From Bradyrhizobium sp. B124 (GTDB taxonomy: Bacteria > Pseudomonadota > Alphaproteobacteria > Rhizobiales > Xanthobacteraceae), in the NCBI RefSeq assembly GCF_038967635.1, contig NZ_CP152413.1:5336001-5400000 (forward strand): DNA of 64,000 nucleotides, written 5' to 3'. The notes under the pieces were generated by a model. It was not told the DNA's origin and did not search any database. It saw only the letters and a list, made by a program, of their open reading frames with translations. Numbering within the stretch: position 1 is the first letter of the stretch; every line of letters begins with the position of its first letter. This document shows, piece after piece, positions 1-8,283 of this stretch. A program made the translations under genes and the position numbers.

Positions 1-103
1 TAAGGCGCGGTGCTCGGCTGTCAGGCCGCGCGGCGGTGCGGCCATTCCGCCAGCTTCGCTCGTCCCCACGAGCGAGGCCGTCGGAGCTGAATCTCGCCGG
101 TAG

Positions 104-286
104 CTAAATCCGAGCCATCGAATGGAGTGCGTTTCTCCAAAGGGCAAATGCGACGAAGCCTGCCAGCAACAAAAAGCCGCCACCGGCCGCGATCAAAAAG
201 TGCGCGAACGTCATCTTGGAAATCCCAAATTGAGAAGCATCCTGCGGCGCGACACGCACCGCAGCCTGGCAATCAATGCACTTCAC
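104..286 (-). CDS. possible small single-pass membrane protein
   Basis: A 60-codon minus-strand frame with a GTG start; an internal ATG at 214 would give 36 residues. The N-terminus has a CxxC pair (KCIDC). Residues about 27-47 form one strongly hydrophobic segment rich in Gly, Phe, Leu and Ala, ending in Trp-Arg as a membrane segment would. A GGGA sequence about 9 nt before the internal ATG could serve as a ribosome binding site. No family is recognised. The hydrophobic pattern is better than expected of a random GC-rich frame, but length alone cannot exclude chance. Confidence 0.3.
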   Translation of the reverse strand: MKCIDCQAAVRVAPQDASQFGISKMTFAHFLIAAGGGFLLLAGFVAFALWRNALHSMARI

Positions 287-645
287 AAATTGATTTGCCC
301 CGCCGGCCGCCGCCGGACAGCCCGAAAGGTGGCTGGCACTGCGCTCTGCCCACCCTTCGATTCCAGAGAGGTCGTCAAGCCACTCGGCTGTTGCCTCTCA
401 TCGTGCGGTTCGTCACGCCGCTCAACTGTCACGAGGATAATCGATAAAACTTTATCGACAATCGAAACGAAGAATTAAGGTTACCGACGCGGGCCGGCGC
501 GCCGGCGAGGGTCGATCGCGTCCGGCGGACCCGGCTCCCAGCAAAATATCGAAAACAACCCCATGCACAGTAGCCGGTGGCCACCGCTCCAGCCCGAGTG
601 GCGGTCAATTGGCGCAATATCCTCCGGACGAAAGTCCGGAGAACA

Positions 646-672
646 TGTCACGTTTCGACGTGCTGCCTTGTC
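646..672 (+). promoter_or_regulatory. candidate ECF41-type promoter
   Basis: The sequence shows TGTCACG, 16 nt, then TGTC. As I recall it, the published ECF41 consensus is TGTCACA-N16-CGTC, so this differs at one base in each element with exact spacing. It ends 33 nt before the ATG at 706, in front of the gene pair that encodes an ECF41-type sigma factor, which fits autoregulation. Confidence 0.55.
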
Positions 673-705
673 CTAGCTTCTGCAATGCCAGCAGCAGAGG
701 ACACC

Positions 706-1344
706 ATGCATACTATCGGAACCGGAGGCGGTCGCACCCTGATCGCGATCGTCTATCATAGCGCTTACGGCCACACCCGGCGTCAGGCGGAGGCCGTGAG
801 GTCCGGCGTTGGGGATATCGATGGCGCGGAGGCGCTTCTGGTGCCCGTCGAGAGCGTGGAGCAGAACTGGGATCGACTGATGGCGGCGGAAGCGTTGATC
901 TTCGGCACACCGACCTACATGGGCGCCGCCTCCGCAGCCTTCAAAGCCTTTCAGGAAGCAACTTCAAGTGCAGTGATGTCCAAAGGCTATCGGTGGAGGG
1001 ACAAGCTTGCGGCCGGCTTCACCAATTCGGGGGCCCATGCCGGCGACAAGCTCTCCACATTGATCCAGCTTGCATTGTTCGCCGCCCAGCACGGGATGCA
1101 TTGGGTCAATCTCGACCTGCCGCCGGGTAACAACTCCGCATCGGGATCGGAGGCCGATCCGAACAGGCTGGGGTTCTGGCTGGGGGCCGGCGCGCAATCG
1201 AACACCGACGAGGGGCCGGATACCGCGCCGCCGGAATCCGATCTCGCAACCGCCCGTCACCTGGGACGGCGGGTGGCGAAGGCAGCACTGCAGTTTGCAC
1301 GCGGCCGCGACGCAGCAGCGGTCGCCGTTCGGGCCGCGTCATGA
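706..1344 (+). CDS. flavodoxin-like NAD(P)H-dependent oxidoreductase
   Basis: A 212-residue protein with the flavodoxin/WrbA-like fold. The phosphate-binding loop after the first strand reads YHSAYGHT (about residues 17-24), and GTPTYMG (about 68-74) matches the second FMN-contacting loop. It probably binds FMN and reduces quinones or related acceptors in the cytoplasm. The ATG at 706 is preceded by AGAGGA; an upstream GTG at 577 would add residues with no flavodoxin similarity and would lie upstream of the candidate promoter. The stop overlaps the start of the sigma-factor gene (ATGA at 1341), so the two are translationally coupled. ECF41 sigma factors usually sit beside oxidoreductase, carboxymuconolactone decarboxylase or epimerase genes that they control, so this is the likely target gene. 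The exact substrate is unknown. Confidence 0.8.
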   Translation: MHTIGTGGGRTLIAIVYHSAYGHTRRQAEAVRSGVGDIDGAEALLVPVESVEQNWDRLMAAEALIFGTPTYMGAASAAFKAFQEATSSAVMSKGYRWRDKLAAGFTNSGAHAGDKLSTLIQLALFAAQHGMHWVNLDLPPGNNSASGSEADPNRLGFWLGAGAQSNTDEGPDTAPPESDLATARHLGRRVAKAALQFARGRDAAAVAVRAAS

Positions 1345-2225
1345 CAAATGCAGCCGAAACATCGGCGGCCGGCATCTTCGCCGAGCTGCGGCCGCGCCTG
1401 ATCCGGCTGGCCTATCGGATGCTGGGCTCGGTCGCCGACGCGGAGGATGTCGTGCACGACGCCTGGCTGCGCTGGCTCGCTGCCGATCGCGATCAGGTGC
1501 GCGATCCCAAGGCGCTCCTGCACACCATCGTCACCCGATTATCCCTCAACGAATTGAAGTCCGCGCGGCGCCGGCGGGTGACCTATGTCGGACCGTGGCT
1601 CCCCGAACCGTTCTTCGACCCCGAGGACGAGGAGGCGGCCGACGACCTGACCCTGCCGTTGATGATCGCGCTGGAACGCCTGTCGCCATTGGAACGGGCG
1701 GCTTTTCTGCTGCATGACGTGTTCGGATTGGGGTTCGATGCCGTATCCGAGACGATCGGGCGCGAGGCTGCGACCTGCCGCAAGCTTGCCAGCCGCGCAC
1801 GCGCGCATATCCACGATGCCAGGCCGCGATTCGCCGTTGGGAATGAAGAAGGCTTGCGGCTCGCGAATGCCTTCTTCACGGCGACGCGGACGGGCGATCT
1901 TGCCGCGCTCCGCGCCATGCTCGCCGAAGATGTCGTGGTGTATGCGGATGGCGGTGGCCGGGTCCCGGCACCGACAGAGCCTCTGGTCGGGTGTGATGCC
2001 GCGATGGAGCGCTTCGCGGGGCTCGCCCGCCTGTTCGCCGTACATCCCTCACGATTGATCCGCTACGCCATCATCAACGGATTGCCGGGCTTCATCACGA
2101 TCGAGAACGGTATTGTTCAAACGACCGCGTTGCAAATCGAGAACGAACGGGTCGTTGCGATCTATGTGACCCGCAATCCCGACAAGCTGCAAAACGTGCC
2201 TGATGTGACGAGATGGCGGAATTGA
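1341..2225 (+). CDS. ECF41-family RNA polymerase sigma factor (SigJ-like) with SnoaL-like C-terminal domain
   Basis: A 294-residue ECF sigma factor. Sigma region 2 (about residues 15-80) contains LAYRMLGS and AEDVVHDAWLRW. Region 4 (about 105-160) has LSPLERAAFLLHDVFG followed by a helix-turn-helix. All three ECF41 signatures are present: WLPEP in the linker (86-90), then DGGGR (203-207) and NGLPG (246-250) in the C-terminal SnoaL/NTF2-like domain. In studied ECF41 proteins this domain takes the place of an anti-sigma factor and modulates activity by contact with the core sigma regions. No anti-sigma gene is seen nearby. It overlaps the flavodoxin-like gene by 4 nt and the pair has a candidate ECF41 promoter at 646-672. 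The activating signal is not known for this family. Confidence 0.9.
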   Translation: MTNAAETSAAGIFAELRPRLIRLAYRMLGSVADAEDVVHDAWLRWLAADRDQVRDPKALLHTIVTRLSLNELKSARRRRVTYVGPWLPEPFFDPEDEEAADDLTLPLMIALERLSPLERAAFLLHDVFGLGFDAVSETIGREAATCRKLASRARAHIHDARPRFAVGNEEGLRLANAFFTATRTGDLAALRAMLAEDVVVYADGGGRVPAPTEPLVGCDAAMERFAGLARLFAVHPSRLIRYAIINGLPGFITIENGIVQTTALQIENERVVAIYVTRNPDKLQNVPDVTRWRN

Positions 2226-2246
2226 TGATGCTTCATCCGTCTCCGC

Positions 2247-2753
2247 TCAGCGCGCCCGATAGCGGTAGACGAGATCGTGCGGATCTTCTCGCGGCGCCGA
2301 CGGATCGAGCACACCGCCCAACCGTCTTGCCACCGCAGCAGACATCGCATTGCCAGGTGCCATGTAGCTGACCAACGTGGGCAGCTTCAGCGCTGCAAAA
2401 GCCCAGTCGCGCAACGCGAGCGCGGCTTCGGTGGCGTAGCCGTGTCCCTCATGTCCGTCATAGAGCAGCCAGCCGAGTTCCTTCTCCGGAAACAGCGGCC
2501 CATGGTTGATGCCGACCTGGCCGACGCACTGCTTGGTCGCGGCGAGTTCGATCATCAGCGCGCCATGGCCGAACAAACGCCAGCACGCGAGGTCGTGGCA
2601 GAACATCCCCCACACAGCGCGCACATCGAACGGACCGCCCACGCCGGTGGACCGGGACGAAGCCAGGAACGCCAGATAGGCGGGGAAGTCGTCGAACGCT
2701 TGCGGACGGAGTGTCAGGCGATCGGTTCTGATTGTTGGAATGTCAGGGGTCAT
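2247..2753 (-). CDS. GNAT-family N-acetyltransferase (RimJ/RimL type)
   Basis: A 168-residue acyltransferase. It begins with IRTDRLTLRP, the typical first strand of RimJ/RimL-type GNATs. It continues with LGWLLYDGHEGHGYATEA (about residues 92-109), where the Gly-rich stretch corresponds to the acetyl-CoA pyrophosphate loop. The substrate cannot be read from sequence: this type acetylates protein N-termini, amino acids or small amines. It is convergent with the ECF41 sigma gene with 21 nt between the stop codons, and the neighbours give no functional hint. Confidence 0.85.
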   Translation of the reverse strand: MTPDIPTIRTDRLTLRPQAFDDFPAYLAFLASSRSTGVGGPFDVRAVWGMFCHDLACWRLFGHGALMIELAATKQCVGQVGINHGPLFPEKELGWLLYDGHEGHGYATEAALALRDWAFAALKLPTLVSYMAPGNAMSAAVARRLGGVLDPSAPREDPHDLVYRYRAR

Positions 2754-3101
2754 TGGCTGGTCTCTCGGAGGCGGCGCGGACCGGCTTTGCGGCCAGCCGC
2801 GCTCTCCTGGCCTGGCGTAGCCGGATGCGAACGTATGCCTCGTTGCTGCTTGATACGTGAATCAAAAGACTGGCTGCTGCGCCGCGGCGCCCGCTAGCCT
2901 GACTTTCCAAGAAAGCGCTTCTTTGCAAGCGCCTTTCCGGAGCCGGACTTGAAATAGCGCTCGAGCTCACGAGCCGTTCGCCCATCCGTTACCGCATGTC
3001 AACGCCGAGCGAGACCCAAAGACTCGCTCGGCGGCTCAAGACCAGTCTCGGCCCAGAATGTCGGCCATCCGATGACCGGAGGCCGACATGGACCCGTCCC
3101 A
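2754..3101. other. Intergenic region with a possible gene remnant
   Basis: No intact gene is supported. On the minus strand, between a TGA near 3000 and a TAG at 2894-2896, about 34 codons read like a basic protein C-terminus (RELERYFKSGSGKAL and onward) but have no ATG, GTG or TTG start and no ribosome binding site. It may be the leftover 3' end of a decayed gene. Confidence 0.3.
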
Positions 3102-3848
3102 TCAGCGCAAGCCGCCACCGGCCGAGATCCTTTCGCCGGTCACCCAGCGCGCGTCATCCGAGGCCACGAAGGCCACGACGTCGGCGATGTCCTGGGGCTG
3201 GCCAAGGCGCCCGAGCGGCGTCTGGGCGATGATGCCGGCTTCGAACTCGGACGCGAGCATTCCGGCACTGTGGGTGCCTTCGGTCTCGGTGAGGCTAGGG
3301 CTCACGGTGTTGACCCGGATTTTTCGAGGCCCGAGTTCGTTGGCCAACACGCCGGTGACGACGTCTACCGCCCCCTTGGTGGCGGTGTAGACCGCCGTCT
3401 GTGGAGGGGTGATGGCAGTAACGCCGGAGCCGATGTTGATGATGCTGGCGCCTTCGCCGAGATGGGGGGCCGCGGCCTGGGTCATCAGCAGCAAACCCAG
3501 CACGTTGACGTCGAACATCTTTCGGAACTGCGGCTCGGTGATCGATTCAAGGGGGCCGAATTCGTAGACGCCCGAGTTGTTGACCAGGATGTCGAGGCGA
3601 CCGTAGGCAGAAATGGCTGCGTCCACCAGAGCCTTGGCTTCCGCAGCCTTGGAGACATCGCCCTTGACGGCGATTGCCTTGCCGTCCGAGCCGGTGATCG
3701 AATTGACCACCGCCTCGGCGCCGGCTTTGCTCGACGCATAATTGACAACGACCGCGGCGCCACGTGCGGCCAGGGTCTTGGCGACGGCGGCACCGATGCC
3801 TTTCGACGCGCCGGTGACGATGGCGACTTTGCCGGTGAGATCAGACAT
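3102..3848 (-). CDS. SDR-family oxidoreductase
   Basis: A 248-residue classical short-chain dehydrogenase. The cofactor motif TGASKGIG is at residues 13-20, NNSG (variant of NNAG) at about 90-93, a catalytic Ser in NIGSG near 139, and the YTATK catalytic pair near 152-156. The small N-terminal acidic and basic positions do not fix NAD versus NADP preference. It is the last gene of a minus-strand run (SDR, hydrolase, SDR, DUF427, SDR) divergent from a LysR regulator at 6892. GGAGT lies upstream of its ATG. The substrate is unknown; resemblance to 3-oxoacyl-ACP reductase or glucose dehydrogenase is generic to the family. Confidence 0.88.
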   Translation of the reverse strand: MSDLTGKVAIVTGASKGIGAAVAKTLAARGAAVVVNYASSKAGAEAVVNSITGSDGKAIAVKGDVSKAAEAKALVDAAISAYGRLDILVNNSGVYEFGPLESITEPQFRKMFDVNVLGLLLMTQAAAPHLGEGASIINIGSGVTAITPPQTAVYTATKGAVDVVTGVLANELGPRKIRVNTVSPSLTETEGTHSAGMLASEFEAGIIAQTPLGRLGQPQDIADVVAFVASDDARWVTGERISAGGGLR

Positions 3849-3871
3849 GACGTACTCCTTGAAGATGCCGC

Positions 3872-4251
3872 TCAGGCGGCCTGATCCTCGATCGCGTCGA
3901 CGCGGTCGAGGTAGAAAGCGAGGTGATTCTTGATCTCGGCCACGGCCTCATAGGGCGCTTCATAGGTCCAGATCGCATCGGTCGAGCGCTCGCCGCCGGC
4001 CGGGACGCTGAAATAGGCGGCGTCCCCTTGTACGGGCAGAAGGTTTGCGTGGCCGATCGTGCGAGGGCGGCCATGTCCACGTCTTGGCGCGGAATGTACT
4101 GGACCGGTGGATACTTGGACTCGCGCAAGGTGAGCGCGTTGCGCGTATCCGCGATCACGCGTCCACCGACGGTGACGATGACCCGCTTTTCGTTCCGCTC
4201 GATGGTGATCGGGTGATCCGGGCCGGGTATCTTGATCGTGCGTTCCGTCAT
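3872..4251 (-). pseudogene. DUF427-domain protein gene interrupted by a frameshift
   Basis: Two overlapping minus-strand frames together make one DUF427 protein of about 126 residues. The frame starting at the ATG at 4251 encodes the N-terminal half, including ESKYPPVQYIP and ending at CPYKG. The neighbouring frame continues with DAAYFSVP, WTYEAPYEAVAEIK and HLAFYLDRVD, the normal second half, and stops at 3872. The break is at the run CCCC at 4024-4027 (GGGG on the coding strand), where one base appears to be missing between the Gly and Asp codons. This may be a real mutation, a phase-variable G-run or a sequencing error. The family's biochemical role is undefined. It sits 23 nt before one SDR gene and 29 nt after another, in the same operon. 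Confidence 0.75.
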
Positions 4252-4280
4252 GACGTTGTCCTTTCATTGCTTCTTGTCGC

Positions 4281-5027
4281 TCAAAGCTTCGAGCCGCCGT
4301 CCACCCGCAGCGTGTCGCCGGACACCCAGCGCGCGGCGTCGGACGCCAGGAAGGCGATGGCGCCGGCGATGTCGTCGGGCTGCGCCACCCGCTTTAGCGC
4401 CTGCATGGAGAGGGTGAACTCGCGGCCGGACTCGGTCCTTGCGAAGCTGGACATGTCGGTCTCGACGACGCCGGGCGCCACGGCGTTAACCCGCACGCCC
4501 CTGGCTCCGAGGATCAGGGCGAAGTGCTTGACCAGGGTGTCGACGGCGCCCTTGGTGGCGGCGTAGGCGGAAAGATTCCCGACCGCCGCGTGCGCTGCGA
4601 GCGAGGACGTGAAGATGACGCTGGACCCAGCTTTCAGGATCGGCAGCAACTGCTGGACCAGAAAATATGGAGCGCGGACATTGACGGCGAACAGCGCGTC
4701 GAAGTCCTCGACCGTGGTCTCCTCGATCGTTGCGGCCTTCGACACGCCGGCATTGGCGACCAGAATGTCGAGCCGCTCGCCGACGATTTCGCGTACCTTG
4801 GAGGCGAGCCTATGCGCGCCTTGAGCATCGGAGAGATCGAAGCCGATCGCCTCGGCCTTGCCTCCAGCAGTCTTGATTTCGTCGACCACCGAACGCGCGT
4901 CCGCGGCGCCGCGTCCGTAGTGGACCAGGACCTGGGCTCCAGCCTTGGAGAGCGCCAGGGCGGCGGCGCGCCCGATGCCGCGCGAGGCGCCGGTGACGAG
5001 CGCGGTCTTTCCACAGCACGGTTTCAT
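4281..5027 (-). CDS. SDR-family oxidoreductase
   Basis: A 248-residue classical SDR. It shows TGASRGIG (residues 13-20), an ANAG block near 90, Ser in FTSSLAA near 141, YAATK near 154-158, and a C-terminal VSGDTLRVDGG typical of FabG-like enzymes. It should use NAD(P)H to interconvert a ketone and an alcohol; the physiological substrate is not visible. It is the third gene of the LysR-linked minus-strand operon, 82 nt after the hydrolase gene and 29 nt before the frameshifted DUF427 gene. It is only moderately similar to the other two SDRs here, so these are not recent duplicates. Confidence 0.88.
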   Translation of the reverse strand: MKPCCGKTALVTGASRGIGRAAALALSKAGAQVLVHYGRGAADARSVVDEIKTAGGKAEAIGFDLSDAQGAHRLASKVREIVGERLDILVANAGVSKAATIEETTVEDFDALFAVNVRAPYFLVQQLLPILKAGSSVIFTSSLAAHAAVGNLSAYAATKGAVDTLVKHFALILGARGVRVNAVAPGVVETDMSSFARTESGREFTLSMQALKRVAQPDDIAGAIAFLASDAARWVSGDTLRVDGGSKL

Positions 5028-5109
5028 GATGATCTTCCTTCGAGGGAATCAAGGGCACCGATTGGACGTGCTGGAAGCGCGACCGACCGGCTCGACGACT
5101 CGCGCTTGG

Positions 5110-5946
5110 TCATGCATCCAGGAACAGGGCGGCGTGGGCCACGAAGAGTTCCGGGTACTGGTTCTGAGGCCCGTGGCTGGAGTCGGGATAGATGATGAGA
5201 TGCGCGTTCGGCAGATGCTGCTGCAGCGTGAATCCGTTGACCGTGGGGATGATCAGGTCGTTGCTGCCGTCGACCACCAGAGCCGGATGATGGATGTCGG
5301 CCAGGTAATCCCACACGCCATCGGTCTTCTCATTCGACTTGACGATCGCCGCATACTGCGCCGCGGCGGACGCCTCGCTCACTTCCGGGCTGCGATCCTT
5401 GCGGCGGAACTTGCGTTCGAGGTACTTCAGGCCGGCCGCGCGGCCGGCAGCATTGGGCAGGAAATGCGCGGCGATCCAGAGATGTTCGGGCGGATCGTAG
5501 GTAGCAGAGAAGATCTCTGCTGATTTGCTGGCGGCGGTGTCGGCGCCACGCGGTCCGGTGCCCACCAGGACCAGCTTGCGCACCAGGTCGGGCGCCTGCA
5601 CGGCGATCTCCTGAGCGACCTTGCCGCCGAGCGAATAGCCGAGGATGTCGGCCTTGCCGATCCCGAGCGCCCTGATGAAGGCGATGGCATCTGTCGCCAT
5701 GCCGGGGATGGTCGCCGGCGTCTGGCCCGAGCTGGCGCCGATGCCCGCATTGTCGAACAGGATGACTTCGCGTTGCTGTGCCAGCCCATCGGTCACGGCC
5801 GGATCCCAATGGTCCATGGTGCCGCGGAAATGGATGTTCATGACGATCGGCACGCCGCCTGTCTTGCCGAAGCGCCGATAGGCGAAGCGGGTGCCGTTGG
5901 CTTCGACGAATTGGGTGGGCGCAGTTTGGTGTGTGTGCGTGGTCAT
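5110..5946 (-). CDS. alpha/beta hydrolase
   Basis: A 278-residue alpha/beta-hydrolase. The nucleophile elbow is GYSLGG, with the Ser near residue 107. The oxyanion region reads NIHFRGTMDHWDP in place of the common HG motif. The acid is likely Asp in GSNDLIIP and the base His in SSHGPQ near the C-terminus. This suits an esterase, C-C hydrolase or lactonase; the substrate is unknown. It lies between two SDR genes of the LysR-linked operon, 42 nt after the first. A hydrolase with several dehydrogenases suggests degradation or modification of a small carbonyl- or ester-containing compound, which is inference. Confidence 0.87.
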   Translation of the reverse strand: MTTHTHQTAPTQFVEANGTRFAYRRFGKTGGVPIVMNIHFRGTMDHWDPAVTDGLAQQREVILFDNAGIGASSGQTPATIPGMATDAIAFIRALGIGKADILGYSLGGKVAQEIAVQAPDLVRKLVLVGTGPRGADTAASKSAEIFSATYDPPEHLWIAAHFLPNAAGRAAGLKYLERKFRRKDRSPEVSEASAAAQYAAIVKSNEKTDGVWDYLADIHHPALVVDGSNDLIIPTVNGFTLQQHLPNAHLIIYPDSSHGPQNQYPELFVAHAALFLDA

Positions 5947-5988
5947 GGCAGAACTCCTTTATGTCTGAGATGATGTGACCGAATGGAT

Positions 5989-6735
5989 TCAGCTTGCGGT
6001 CTTGCCGCCGTTGACCCGTACGATCTGGCCTGTGATGAAAGAGGCCTTCTCCGAAGCCACGAAAGCGACGGCCTCTGCGATTTCCTCTGGTCTCGCGCCG
6101 CGCTTGAGCGGTACGGCGGCGTAGAAGGCAGCCTTCTTATCCGGCGAGCCGGTCAGACGATCGAGCATCGCGGTCTCTGTCGGCCCCGGCGCCACTGCGT
6201 TGACGCGGACGCCGAAAGCGGCCGCTTCGAGTGCTGCGGATTTGGTGAGGCCTTCCACGGCGTGCTTACTCGCGACGTAGAGCGACAGGTTGGCAGCGCC
6301 GCGCTCGCCCATGGTTGACGAGATGTTGACGATGCTGCCCGCGCCCTGCCGCTGCATGACCCTGAGTTCGTGCTTCAGGCTGAGCAAGGTGCCGAGCACG
6401 TTGGTGTCGAACATCGCGGCATAGCTTTCCAGCGTCGTCGAGGTCACTGGCCCCGGCGTGCCCTCGGTGCCGGCATTGTTGACGGCAACATCCAGCCGGC
6501 CGAAGCGCGCGACCGTCTGGTCGACCAGGCGACGGATGTCGTCTTCATGACGCACGTCGGCCGGAAGGAACGCGGCCTCCGCGCCGAGGCTCCGGAGCTC
6601 GGCCTCGAGCGACCGGCCTTCGGCCTCTCGGCGGCCGGAGACGACCACGGTCGAGCCCTGTTTGGCGAAGGCGATGGCGGTGGCGCGGCCGATGCCGGTC
6701 AGCGCGCCGGTGATGAGGACTACGGGAGTGGACAT
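5989..6735 (-). CDS. SDR-family oxidoreductase
   Basis: A 248-residue classical SDR and first gene of the minus-strand operon. Motifs: TGALTGIG (residues 10-17), NNAG near 89-92, Ser in NISST near 141, YVASK near 154-158, and a C-terminal ITGQIVRVNGG. The ATG at 6735 is chosen because GGAG lies about 6 nt upstream and the protein then begins directly at the Rossmann fold; a longer frame to 6972 would run across the LysR control region. It is divergent from the LysR gene at 6892, with 156 nt between the starts, so LysR is the probable regulator. Confidence 0.88.
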   Translation of the reverse strand: MSTPVVLITGALTGIGRATAIAFAKQGSTVVVSGRREAEGRSLEAELRSLGAEAAFLPADVRHEDDIRRLVDQTVARFGRLDVAVNNAGTEGTPGPVTSTTLESYAAMFDTNVLGTLLSLKHELRVMQRQGAGSIVNISSTMGERGAANLSLYVASKHAVEGLTKSAALEAAAFGVRVNAVAPGPTETAMLDRLTGSPDKKAAFYAAVPLKRGARPEEIAEAVAFVASEKASFITGQIVRVNGGKTAS

Positions 6736-6891
6736 ACGAAGCTCCTCGATTTCGGCAAAAACTTGCCATTCCCTGCCACGTAGGCATGGTCCCAAGGCAC
6801 TTTGCCGTTCAGCGTTGGAAGCTATTTGGGGCGTCCTAGCGCTTTTGAAAAAGACTTTGTAAGTTCCCTCTCCATACCTGGAGAGCATGGA
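6736..6891. promoter_or_regulatory. divergent control region between SDR operon and lysR
   Basis: The 156-nt spacer should hold both divergent promoters and LysR sites. The clearest structure is a perfect 7-bp inverted repeat at 6868-6885 (CTCTCCA, TACC, TGGAGAG). Its right arm contains the probable ribosome binding site of the lysR gene. I could not pick out one convincing LysR T-N11-A box. Confidence 0.5.
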
Positions 6892-7773
6892 ATGGAGCTT
6901 CGTCATCTCCGCTATTTCGTCGCCGTCGCCGAAGAAGGCAGTCTCACCGTGGCGGCCGAGAAGCGACTGCACACCGCGCAGCCTTCACTGAGCCGGCAAA
7001 TCCGGGACCTGGAATACGAAGTCGGCGTGCCGCTCCTGACCCGCAGCGTGCACGGCGTGCAGCTGACGGAGGCTGGCCGGGTCTTCCTCGATCACGCGCG
7101 ATTGGCACTGATGCAAGCCGAAGCGGCCACCGAAGGCGCTCGGCGCGCGGCGCAGCCGAGCAAGCAGGTGTTTGCGATCGGCTTCACCACCGGGCAGGAG
7201 GTCGATTGGCTACCACGTGCCACCAGATTGCTACGCAACGAACTGGCCGACATCGAAATTCGGGTATCCAGCGATCATTCGGCGACGCTGGCGGAAGAGC
7301 TCACACATGGCAGGCTGGACGTCGCATTCCTGCGCGGCGAAAAGATACCGGATATTGAATTCAAGGTCGTGGCGCAGGAGCCGCTGGTCGCGGTTCTGCC
7401 CAGCGATCACAGGCTCGCGCAGCGAGAGACTTTCGATCCGAAGGATTTGGTCGGCGAAACCTATATCGGCATCTCGAAAGTGCCGCGTGTGCTGCGCGCG
7501 CTCATCGCCGGTTATCTCGATCGCTGCGGCATCGAGATCACACCAGCGTTCGAGATCGACAACTACGCTATGGCGATCTCGCTCGTCGCATCCAACCGCG
7601 GCGTTGCGATTTTGCCAGCATCGGCGAAGAATTTTCTGCCTTGGTCGGTCGTAAGTCGCCCCCTCGAAGGTGATGCGCCGACGATTGCTGTGACGGTCGG
7701 CTTCCGTCGAGACAACGCCTCGCCCATCTTGAAGACTTTTCTATCAAGAATCGATGGCCTGAATGTTGCCTAA
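6892..7773 (+). CDS. LysR-family transcriptional regulator
   Basis: A 293-residue LysR-type regulator. The N-terminal winged helix-turn-helix begins MELRHLRYFVAVAEEGS and includes LHTAQPSLSRQIRDLE (about residues 30-45). The C-terminal effector domain spans about 90-290, with the typical RLDVAFLRG segment. The ATG at 6892 gives the conventional N-terminus and follows GGAGAG; an upstream frame start at 6802 would add unrelated residues. It is divergent from an operon of SDRs and a hydrolase, the usual arrangement for a LysR protein and its target. The ribosome binding site lies inside a perfect inverted repeat, so its own translation or transcription may be controlled there. Confidence 0.92.
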   Translation: MELRHLRYFVAVAEEGSLTVAAEKRLHTAQPSLSRQIRDLEYEVGVPLLTRSVHGVQLTEAGRVFLDHARLALMQAEAATEGARRAAQPSKQVFAIGFTTGQEVDWLPRATRLLRNELADIEIRVSSDHSATLAEELTHGRLDVAFLRGEKIPDIEFKVVAQEPLVAVLPSDHRLAQRETFDPKDLVGETYIGISKVPRVLRALIAGYLDRCGIEITPAFEIDNYAMAISLVASNRGVAILPASAKNFLPWSVVSRPLEGDAPTIAVTVGFRRDNASPILKTFLSRIDGLNVA

Positions 7774-7981
7774 CCTTCCGGCCGCGCCGACAACGGAGGG
7801 CCTGAAAGCGAAATATCCAGTGGCGTTTTCCGGTCGAGTTGGCGTGATCCGGCTCGCAAAGGCCGCTTGTCGCGACTGCCGCCGGACGTGTTAGCCTGGG
7901 GCTACCTCGGGGGCTACACCAGAAGTTCCTGGCGTGCAGTAAGACCCGATTTTGCGGGGCTTTCTCGAAGCCGTTTTATTA

Positions 7982-8071
7982 TGGCGGAGAGGGAGGGATT
8001 CGAACCCCCGATAGGCTTGCACCTATGCCGCATTTCGAGTGCGGTGCATTCAACCACTCTGCCACCTCTCC
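7982..8071 (-). tRNA. tRNA-Ser (anticodon CGA)
   Basis: Read on the minus strand it starts GGAGAGGTGGCAGAG and ends CCTCTCCGCCA, with the 7-bp acceptor stem GGAGAGG/CCTCTCC, discriminator G and an encoded CCA. The T arm contains GGTTCGAATCC. The anticodon loop reads CTCGAAA, giving anticodon CGA for the UCG codon. The long variable arm (GCATAGGTGCAAGCCTAT region) is the class II feature expected of tRNA-Ser. No integrase or attachment site is seen beside it. Confidence 0.96.
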
Positions 8072-8283
8072 GATGGCCCGGGTGATTTGCGCCACCCGCG
8101 GTCGGGGCGTGTTCTAGGCGAGGATGGCGGGCCAGACAAGGCGCTGCAATAATATTTCCGTCACCGGCGCCTCGTCCCATCGAACCACCGGGATGACGCA
8201 AGAAAGTGCGCGGAAACAAAGCGCTAGCGGGACGGTTCGGGTTCGATCGGCGCGCGGGCGAAGCAAAGGCAGCAGGAGGGCCC

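Larger units (their letters stand above)
1..705. other. Left-edge region with no confident gene
   Basis: No convincing long gene is visible here. A possible small membrane ORF on the minus strand (104-286) is listed separately. A perfect 8-bp hairpin with a GAAA loop lies at 622-641 (arms CTCCGGAC and GTCCGGAG). It sits just upstream of the candidate ECF41 promoter at 646-672 and is not followed by a T-run on the plus strand. Confidence 0.5.

Noticed and set aside
2894..2998. C-terminus-like fragment with RELERYFKSGSGKAL
   Set aside because: It has no start codon or ribosome binding site and is bounded by stops; at most it is a gene remnant.
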